A stretch of DNA of 17,636 nucleotides from DATDXV01 sp035289205. GTDB taxonomy: Archaea > Aenigmatarchaeota > Aenigmatarchaeia > Aenigmatarchaeales > DATDXV01. Positions 13,294 to 17,636 of this stretch are shown piece by piece. Both the position numbers and the translations under genes were made by a program. The stretch covers positions 1-17,636 of the forward strand of contig DATDXV010000009.1 of NCBI GenBank assembly GCA_035289205.1, given 5' to 3'. The notes below the pieces were generated by a model, which was not told where the DNA came from, did not search any database, and saw only the letters and a program-made list of their open reading frames with translations. Numbering within the stretch: the stretch's first letter is position 1; each line of letters begins with the position of its first letter.

Positions 13294-13740
13294 TTAATTC
13301 TTTTCGAAATACGAATTGTTTTTACAAGGATCTAGAACAAGCCTAAAGCCATTCTTTAGAAGAAAATCCACACCAATAACGCTCGGAAGGCTCTGTGATA
13401 TAGCTCTAACCTTTTCATTCATCTTCCTGCTTTCGGTTAATCTTATATCAGTTAGGGTCAGTTTTTCTACCTTTTTATCATTTGTTTTGAAGTAAACATC
13501 CATGCCATTTATTTTATGTCCTATCAGAAAACCGCCTCCCCAACCATAGATAGCTTCCCCCTCATCTATATCAAATGGTATTTTCAGATTGAGTGCATCA
13601 CCCTCACCTATCATCGTTCGGGGGGCCCCAGAGTCTATAATGAATCTTACCCTTCCCAGGGCTCTATATCTTGGAATCCTGACTGTAGCTGTTACAAAGA
13701 ACCTGTTGGTGGACTGGTCGAAATCAATCGGTATCTGAAT
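13294..13740 (-). CDS. Retropepsin-like (clan AA) aspartic protease, apparent AUU start
   Basis: 148 residues if read from ATT at 13740. The frame contains VRFIIDSGAPRTMIG (D36-S37-G38), the catalytic DSGA/DTGA motif of retropepsin-like proteases with the usual hydrophobic flank, and later SVIGVDFLLKNGFRLVLDP, the usual conserved C-terminal IG-D-L region. The only ATG that gives an ORF (13614) lies after the catalytic motif. Upstream to the previous in-frame stop (13807-13809) there is no ATG, GTG or TTG. ATT at 13738-13740 has GGTGA 4 nt upstream, the same site and spacing as the L7Ae gene. A one-base change, a frameshift from the preceding gene, or decay are alternatives. Such one-domain enzymes dimerise to form the active site. 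It follows the DUF5678-like gene by 8 bp. Confidence 0.72.
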   Translation of the reverse strand: MQIPIDFDQSTNRFFVTATVRIPRYRALGRVRFIIDSGAPRTMIGEGDALNLKIPFDIDEGEAIYGWGGGFLIGHKINGMDVYFKTNDKKVEKLTLTDIRLTESRKMNEKVRAISQSLPSVIGVDFLLKNGFRLVLDPCKNNSYFEKN

Positions 13741-13748
13741 ACGCTCAC

Positions 13749-13988
13749 CTAGATTACAATTATTATGTTCTTTTCTCTCATGAATTCTATTGTTGTCATT
13801 GCAGAATTAATGCCACGTGATTCTAGATGGCTTATGACATCTTCAATTCTTTTTCCATGTGCTATGATTTTCTCATTCTTAATTGCTACGAATTCATTCT
13901 CGTATTTTTCTCTGATTGCTTCGTAGTTCTTCATCAGGAATCCATTGTCCCTTTTGGCTTCATTTAGCATTTGTAGCTCTGTTTGCAT
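13749..13988 (-). CDS. Small DUF5678-like protein, partner of the aspartic protease
   Basis: 79 residues from the ATG at 13988; an ATG at 14003 would add five residues but is too close to the promoter box. NYEAIREKYENEFVAIKNEK, then HGKRIEDVISHLESRGINSA and the hydrophobic end NIIIVI follow the pattern of the DUF5678 family: a helix, an FVAI strand, an 'exists in cell' type loop, and a second helix. That assignment is from memory of the pattern. These small proteins are often encoded beside retropepsin-like proteases in archaea, as here. Function unknown. The TATA-like TTTAAAT (14012-14018) is about 27 nt upstream of 13988. Its stop TAG overlaps the region carrying the protease ribosome-binding site, so the protease is probably translated by coupling. 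Confidence 0.72.
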   Translation of the reverse strand: MQTELQMLNEAKRDNGFLMKNYEAIREKYENEFVAIKNEKIIAHGKRIEDVISHLESRGINSAMTTIEFMREKNIIIVI

Positions 13989-14011
13989 AAAATTATTTTG
14001 CATTTTGGAAC

Positions 14012-14018
14012 ATTTAAA
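14012..14018 (-). promoter_or_regulatory. TATA box for the DUF5678-protease operon
   Basis: Minus-strand TTTAAAT is centred 27 nt before the ATG at 13988. It favours that start over 14003. Confidence 0.5.
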
Positions 14019-14040
14019 GACTTTCTGATTTTTATAGTCA

Positions 14041-14062
14041 ATTCACTCCCCCTAGAGTGAAT
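14041..14062. promoter_or_regulatory. Palindrome, 8-bp arms, in the divergent regulator/protease interval
   Basis: ATTCACTC and GAGTGAAT are perfect inverted arms separated by six bases (CCCCTA). The site lies between the divergent DUF5678-protease operon and the TrmB-like regulator gene, upstream of both TATA boxes. The size suits a dimeric winged-helix protein such as TrmB. An operator role is inference. Confidence 0.6.
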
Positions 14063-14104
14063 AGGGTATAAAAGGGTTCGTCAATTGGCTAAAACCCCTG
14101 AAAG

Positions 14105-14113
14105 CTTTAAATA
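14105..14113 (+). promoter_or_regulatory. TATA box for the TrmB-like gene
   Basis: CTTTAAATA is centred about 31 nt before the ATG at 14140. A second TATA-like stretch, TATAAAAGGG, lies at 14067-14076 and could be an alternative upstream promoter. Confidence 0.55.
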
Positions 14114-14139
14114 ACTACTTTGTGATATTGTAAGTTCCT

Positions 14140-14889
14140 ATGCTTCCGCTTGAATTCGTGAAATTTCTGCGAAGAATGGAACTGGGAGAATACGAGGCAA
14201 AGACATACTCGGCTCTTGTTGCGCACGGCCCTCTTTCGCCCTCCGAGGTCGCTGAGAGATCAAAGATATCCCAGTCAAAGATATACGAGGTGTTGAGATG
14301 CCTGAGGTCAAAGAAAATGATAGAGTTCTGGGGGTCGAAACCGAACCTGTACAAAGCGATTGATCCCGAGATCGCATTCTCCAGATTCATAAAGGGGAAG
14401 GAGGTGGAAGTGGACTTCCTTAAAAGAGGGGCCGCGATCTTTTCCTCCAGCATCAAAGCAAAGGACTCAGGGCACTTCTGGGTTGGGAGCGGGTTTGATC
14501 TGTTCATGAGCAAGATCGCGGAGATTGCAGAGAGGGCAGAGGAGAGAGTTTCCATGACTACCCTGATGTTTGACAGGACAGACAAGTTGGACAGCGCAAT
14601 CTCTGATGCTAGCAGGAGAGGCGTCTTGATAGAGGTTCTTACGCAGATTCCGTTTTACAACGGCTCAGCCACTAGGGCAGACTGGTATGAGAACAGGGGG
14701 GCCAGGATAAAGGGTGTTGAACTGCCCCTGAATTTCCTTGCTGTCAGCGAGAGCGAATCCTGCCTGATGGTCAATAACGACGAATTCCTCTTCAGCAGAA
14801 GGGGAGCGCTGACCGAGCTCCTGAGAGAGCACTTCGACACGCTCTGGAGAAGGGGCAAAGAGAAGCATGCTATAGAAGAAGTCAGTTAG
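14140..14889 (+). CDS. TrmB-family transcriptional regulator
   Basis: 249 residues. The N-terminal winged helix (about residues 8-75) reads LGEYEAKTYSALVAHGPLSP, then SEVAERSKISQSKIYEVLRC, the hallmark of TrmB proteins, with a wing near FWGSKPNLYKAI. The C-terminal domain (about 110-240) resembles the TrmB effector domain, ending SRRGALTELLREHFDTLW. Classical TrmB proteins sense sugars; the residues that bind maltose cannot be judged here, so the effector is unknown. It is divergent from the DUF5678-protease operon across a palindrome, so self-regulation and control of that operon are plausible. It overlaps the convergent L35Ae gene by 8 bp at its end. Confidence 0.9.
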   Translation: MLPLEFVKFLRRMELGEYEAKTYSALVAHGPLSPSEVAERSKISQSKIYEVLRCLRSKKMIEFWGSKPNLYKAIDPEIAFSRFIKGKEVEVDFLKRGAAIFSSSIKAKDSGHFWVGSGFDLFMSKIAEIAERAEERVSMTTLMFDRTDKLDSAISDASRRGVLIEVLTQIPFYNGSATRADWYENRGARIKGVELPLNFLAVSESESCLMVNNDEFLFSRRGALTELLREHFDTLWRRGKEKHAIEEVS

Positions 14890-15151
14890 ATATCATTATA
14901 GGCTTTGCAAGAGCGTTGGAGGGAAGAGGAGCCTTGAACTTGACCTTGATTGTGCCAGACTTGCCATGAAGCCCGGAGACAAGGCCGACATACTTTCCGC
15001 CCTTTGGATCTGTCCAGGTAGCCTTCCTGCCAACAAGCCTTGCGGCATCACGCTTAGAGGAAATTCCAGGGATATTTACAAGTACCTCTTTCGTGTACGC
15101 TATGTGGTAGTTCACAATAATCCCGTTTGTGTCAGCCATGGATATCATCAT
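14882..15151 (-). CDS. rpl35ae: Ribosomal protein L35Ae (eL33)
   Basis: GIIVNYHIAYTKEVLVNIPG, then SSKRDAARLVGRKATWTDPK, GGKYVGLVSGLHGKSGTIKV and LPSNALAKP match L35Ae, a 50S protein found in only part of the Archaea. The start is uncertain. ATGs lie at 15151, 15148 and 15139, and a GTG at 15160. GGGGTG ends 6 nt before 15151, which I chose; the ATG at 15139 (MADTNGIIVNY) would give the family's more usual short N-terminus. Upstream minus-strand AT boxes AATAAAAGG (about 15184-15192) and GATTTATATA (about 15227-15236) are candidate promoters. Confidence 0.93.
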   Translation of the reverse strand: MMISMADTNGIIVNYHIAYTKEVLVNIPGISSKRDAARLVGRKATWTDPKGGKYVGLVSGLHGKSGTIKVKFKAPLPSNALAKPIMISN

Positions 15152-15254
15152 TAAATACACCCCTAAAGGTGCACAGAACAGCCTTTTATTGCTTTGCCTG
15201 TTCCCTTATAATTGTTACTCTGAGGTAGTATATAAATCTAACGGTTCGCCTTGA

Positions 15255-15266
15255 ATATTTATAAAC
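15255..15266 (+). promoter_or_regulatory. TATA box for the 305-residue unknown gene
   Basis: ATATTTATAAAC is centred about 28 nt before the ATG at 15288. An interrupted inverted repeat CTAC...GTAG (15268-15285) sits between the box and the start codon. Confidence 0.6.
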
Positions 15267-15287
15267 TCTACCTACTTTACAGTAGAT

Positions 15288-16205
15288 ATGGAAAACGCTT
15301 CCACTGATTTGCGGGAGAGGATAAGCGAAAGGGCCCATGAAATACTCAGAAGGCATATACAGATGCCGAACAAGAGTGAAGCCATCAGGAGATTGTCTGA
15401 AGATTATACTGGTTTTATGGGAAAGGCAGTCAAGGCAATGAGGGAATCTGACCACAGTCTGATGAGGAGATATGGAAATCAGCTGAAAACCCTTAGCATC
15501 GCTTCCAACAGGGTCTCCAATGTCATCAAATTCATGGAGGGGAAGAAATGGAACCCCTATACTGCCGTGGATGAGATTCCTGCCGATGGGGAGAGGATTT
15601 ACATAGGATTAAAGCGCTATGAGCTTCTTGCGCTTTTTCCGAAGATCTATTTTGACATGATAACTAGGCAGTTCCTGAGAAGCGACAGCAGCATTAGCGA
15701 GGATGAGTGGGCCGGAAGGGCTGAAAGGGCGTTCGGGATCATTGATGAGGCTATATTAAATGGCGTTGCTGGTTCCGGCTTAGAATTCCAGAGGAATGTG
15801 CAGAAAAAGCAGCTTGATTCTGAGAGATATAGGGACATACCCAGCAGAGCAGAAGCGTACGCCTCCGCCCTTGATCTGACAGAGCAGCTTGTCTGCGACG
15901 TAAGCATGAGCGATGAGAGCGAAGAGATAATGAATAAATTCAGAGCGTTGTTTGAGAGGCATAGTGTTGATCCCAAAGCTCCTTTTTCAATAAACAAAAA
16001 CGGCGTTGTAGTCGACTACGCTTTGACGCCTAGAAGCAGATATACGCTCACTGCTGGAAATGCCCTGTTCTGCTATCCAGAGGACTATCTTGCTGCAATG
16101 GAGGGGAGTTTTGTCGCAGGCGCCCAGGGTCTGCTCTCAGAGTACGGGGTGGAGCTTGATATGGAAGGAACGATAGCTTTAAATAGTATAATCACTAATG
16201 AGTAG
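15288..16205 (+). CDS. Unknown 305-residue protein
   Basis: Not recognised. The sequence is mostly predicted alpha-helical. Residues 1-85 are Arg/Glu/Lys-rich amphipathic helices (LRERISERAHEILRRHIQMP). Residues 105-125 are hydrophobic (YIGLKRYELLALFPKIYFDM) but broken by charges, so not a clear membrane span. The C-terminal third includes NKNGVVVDYALTPRSRYTLT and a helical end. There is no signal peptide, zinc motif or nucleotide-binding motif. The start is supported by a TATA box about 28 nt upstream. It is divergent from L35Ae. A related CTACCTA-type motif occurs both before and after the gene. Confidence 0.8.
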   Translation: MENASTDLRERISERAHEILRRHIQMPNKSEAIRRLSEDYTGFMGKAVKAMRESDHSLMRRYGNQLKTLSIASNRVSNVIKFMEGKKWNPYTAVDEIPADGERIYIGLKRYELLALFPKIYFDMITRQFLRSDSSISEDEWAGRAERAFGIIDEAILNGVAGSGLEFQRNVQKKQLDSERYRDIPSRAEAYASALDLTEQLVCDVSMSDESEEIMNKFRALFERHSVDPKAPFSINKNGVVVDYALTPRSRYTLTAGNALFCYPEDYLAAMEGSFVAGAQGLLSEYGVELDMEGTIALNSIITNE

Positions 16206-16238
16206 TATGTATTTACACTACCTATTGTGTAGTAATAA

Positions 16239-16247
16239 CTTTAAAAG
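16239..16247 (+). promoter_or_regulatory. TATA box for the terminal unknown gene
   Basis: ACTTTAAAA is centred about 44 nt before the ATG at 16287. Transcription would leave a leader of roughly 20 nt, carrying GAGGT about a dozen bases before the start. Confidence 0.5.
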
Positions 16248-16286
16248 CTTTAGTGACGTAAAGAAAGTTGAGGTTGTGGGATAAAT

Positions 16287-17636
16287 ATGTGGAATGCAGC
16301 AGAGGAAAAAGTGAAAGAAGTCGAAGAGAGAATATCTAATTATTTGAGAGCTTCTGGAAAGGAACCGGCTAAAATAACACCCTACCACGAAGTTGATGAG
16401 GAGAAATTTAGAGCATATGCAAGAATTGAAAGATTGAATGCAGATGCTTTTAAATTGCATCAACAGCTTTTGAAGGCTGATAAGAAAAGAGAAGAGGTAT
16501 CCGAAGAATTTTATTCTGATTTGAATGCAAAAAGAATTACCTTGTCGGAAAAGAACTTTCAGGAACTTGCGAATGGAACAGTTGATGTTGATGCTGGAAA
16601 GAAATCTATAGATTTTGAATTTTCTGTGGGAGTGATGAAAAGAGAGGAACTTATAGATTCTTTAAATGATCTTTCAGTGAAATATTTTGGCAAAGGAATC
16701 GACTCAAAATACCTAGAACCTGATAAAACCCCAACTGAACCTATCCAGTCTGTCAAAGTTGATGAACAGAATGTACAGGCACAAACTGTCAATATTGTTG
16801 TTGGAGATCCAAGTAAAGTAAAATCTATAGTTAAACTTCCTGGATTTAAGCAAGTTTATAGTAAGGATAGCGAAACAAGGAAAGAAGCTTCTAAAGAGGA
16901 TGTGAAAGCTGAAGGGAAGTCTCAGAATGGAAAAGAATCTTCTAGACATACCAAAAGAAGGCCAAAGGAAGATGATATAAAATCTGTTGTGGCTTATCTT
17001 AATGAAGTAGAGAGTTCTATTTCCAACGATACAGATGCCGATTTTTATAGGAGCCATTTCCCATCTCAGACAAGAGATAAGATGGCTTCTTCGCTGGCAT
17101 GGAGTAAGAGAATAGGCAGAGGACCTACAGAGGCTGCTAAGTACTTCTTGAATGGCATACTACAAATTTCCGATCCAAGTGCATCAGATGGTCAGAACAG
17201 AGTAGTCAGGGCTGCTGAGATTGTAATAAAAATGGGATCCGAGGAGGGTGCCAAATATGCGCAAAAAATAAAAGACGCTGTATTGGCTCCTAGTTTTGAT
17301 CCTTCCAAGACAGAGGTGGCTGATTTTGATTCTGATGATACATTCACAGAGGAGGAAAGGGAGACGGCAAAAAATCTTGCTTTGTGGATGAGACAAAGCG
17401 GCATAGTGGATGATTATGGATTAACTGATGCTCAGAGCGCTGCTTTGAGGAGAAGATTGGCCAAATACGAGCAAAAGGCAAAAGATATGGGTCTTTATGA
17501 GGACTTTGCAAACCGTGTTGCTTGGGGACCCCTTTACAGTTCTGAGCTGAAGGAGTTGGCAGTGATGGCAGGCGTTCCGGAAGGTGCATCGCCGAACGAA
17601 GTCAAGGAAAAACTTATGGCTAAGGCAAATGAGCTT
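16287..17636 (+). CDS. Unknown large charged protein (3' end outside window)
   Basis: 450 codons are open from the ATG at 16287 to the window edge. It starts MWNAAEEKVKEVEERISNYL and is rich in Lys and Glu. Residues about 1-80 are helical and coiled-coil-like. Residues about 150-235 are low-complexity and basic/acidic (a KEASKEDVKAEGKSQNGKES stretch, then a basic TKRRPKED), probably a disordered linker. Residues about 240-450 are again helical with VVRAAEIVIKMGSEEGAKYA and ADFDSDDTFTEEERE. No catalytic motif, signal peptide or membrane span is visible. Codons favour A/T in the third position more than the ribosomal genes do, at least up to about 17100, suggesting different origin or low expression. 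It has its own promoter box, so it is not in operon with the preceding gene. Confidence 0.75.
   Translation, partial: MWNAAEEKVKEVEERISNYLRASGKEPAKITPYHEVDEEKFRAYARIERLNADAFKLHQQLLKADKKREEVSEEFYSDLNAKRITLSEKNFQELANGTVDVDAGKKSIDFEFSVGVMKREELIDSLNDLSVKYFGKGIDSKYLEPDKTPTEPIQSVKVDEQNVQAQTVNIVVGDPSKVKSIVKLPGFKQVYSKDSETRKEASKEDVKAEGKSQNGKESSRHTKRRPKEDDIKSVVAYLNEVESSISNDTDADFYRSHFPSQTRDKMASSLAWSKRIGRGPTEAAKYFLNGILQISDPSASDGQNRVVRAAEIVIKMGSEEGAKYAQKIKDAVLAPSFDPSKTEVADFDSDDTFTEEERETAKNLALWMRQSGIVDDYGLTDAQSAALRRRLAKYEQKAKDMGLYEDFANRVAWGPLYSSELKELAVMAGVPEGASPNEVKEKLMAKANEL

Noticed and set aside
13294..13614. Protease gene starting at ATG 13614
   Set aside because: That start would leave out the catalytic DSGA motif that is clearly encoded just upstream in the same frame.
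14071..14098. Possible hairpin (GGGTT...AACCC) before the TrmB-like gene
   Set aside because: Only 5 bp of stem with a 14-nt loop; too weak to call a terminator or riboswitch.
1..17636. CRISPR array, transposase or integrase
   Set aside because: No regularly spaced short repeats and no recombinase or transposase motifs were seen; the only long repeat is the 58-bp pair at thiI.

Overview
The window is archaeal chromosomal DNA. The signs are eukaryote-type ribosomal proteins (L7Ae, S28e, L24e, L35Ae), an archaeal-type glutamyl-tRNA synthetase, a TrmB-family regulator, an encoded CCA on the tRNA, and archaeal TATA boxes centred about 24-30 nt upstream of start codons for almost every gene. That spacing implies mostly leaderless transcripts. 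Genes are tightly packed, with several overlapping or zero-gap convergent pairs. I cannot place the lineage firmly. An uncultivated archaeon, possibly of the DPANN group, is plausible but is only inference.

Layout. 1-764 (minus): a 3'-truncated cysteinyl-tRNA synthetase gene directly behind a tRNA-Cys(GCA) gene, probably one transcript. 833-1474 (plus): a short ThiI made only of the PP-loop domain. 1503-2487 (minus): a two-gene HEPN / wHTH-nucleotidyltransferase (MNT) module. It sits between two copies of the thiI 3' end that share 58 identical bases; the second copy (2547-2666) is a headless remnant. 2700-3512: unknown coiled-coil protein. 3509-3778 (minus) and 3833-5080 (plus): a ferredoxin and glutamate dehydrogenase, divergent around one AT-rich promoter box. 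5106-5540: unknown small protein.

5568-8709 (plus) is a translation block: ribosomal protein S2 with an arginine-rich tail, GluRS, then L7Ae-S28e-L24e. 8714-9187 is an unknown gene behind L24e. 9210-10349 (plus) is a saccharopine-dehydrogenase-family oxidoreductase. It meets, with no gap, a minus-strand two-gene operon of a PatD-like aldehyde dehydrogenase and a class III aminotransferase. Together they suggest amino-aldehyde metabolism (polyamine- or lysine-related), substrate unknown.

13294-13988 (minus) encodes a small DUF5678-like protein followed by a retropepsin-like aspartic protease. The protease frame has no ATG/GTG/TTG before its catalytic DSGA motif; an AUU start behind a GGTGA ribosome-binding site is the best explanation in the sequence. 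A divergent TrmB-like regulator (14140-14889) lies beyond an 8-bp-armed palindrome. L35Ae (minus) follows. Two unknown genes close the window; the last (16287-17636) is AT-rich and runs off the edge.

The observations most worth a second look are the MNT-HEPN insertion that swapped the thiI C-terminus, the start of the aspartic protease gene, and the tRNA-Cys/cysS co-transcript.
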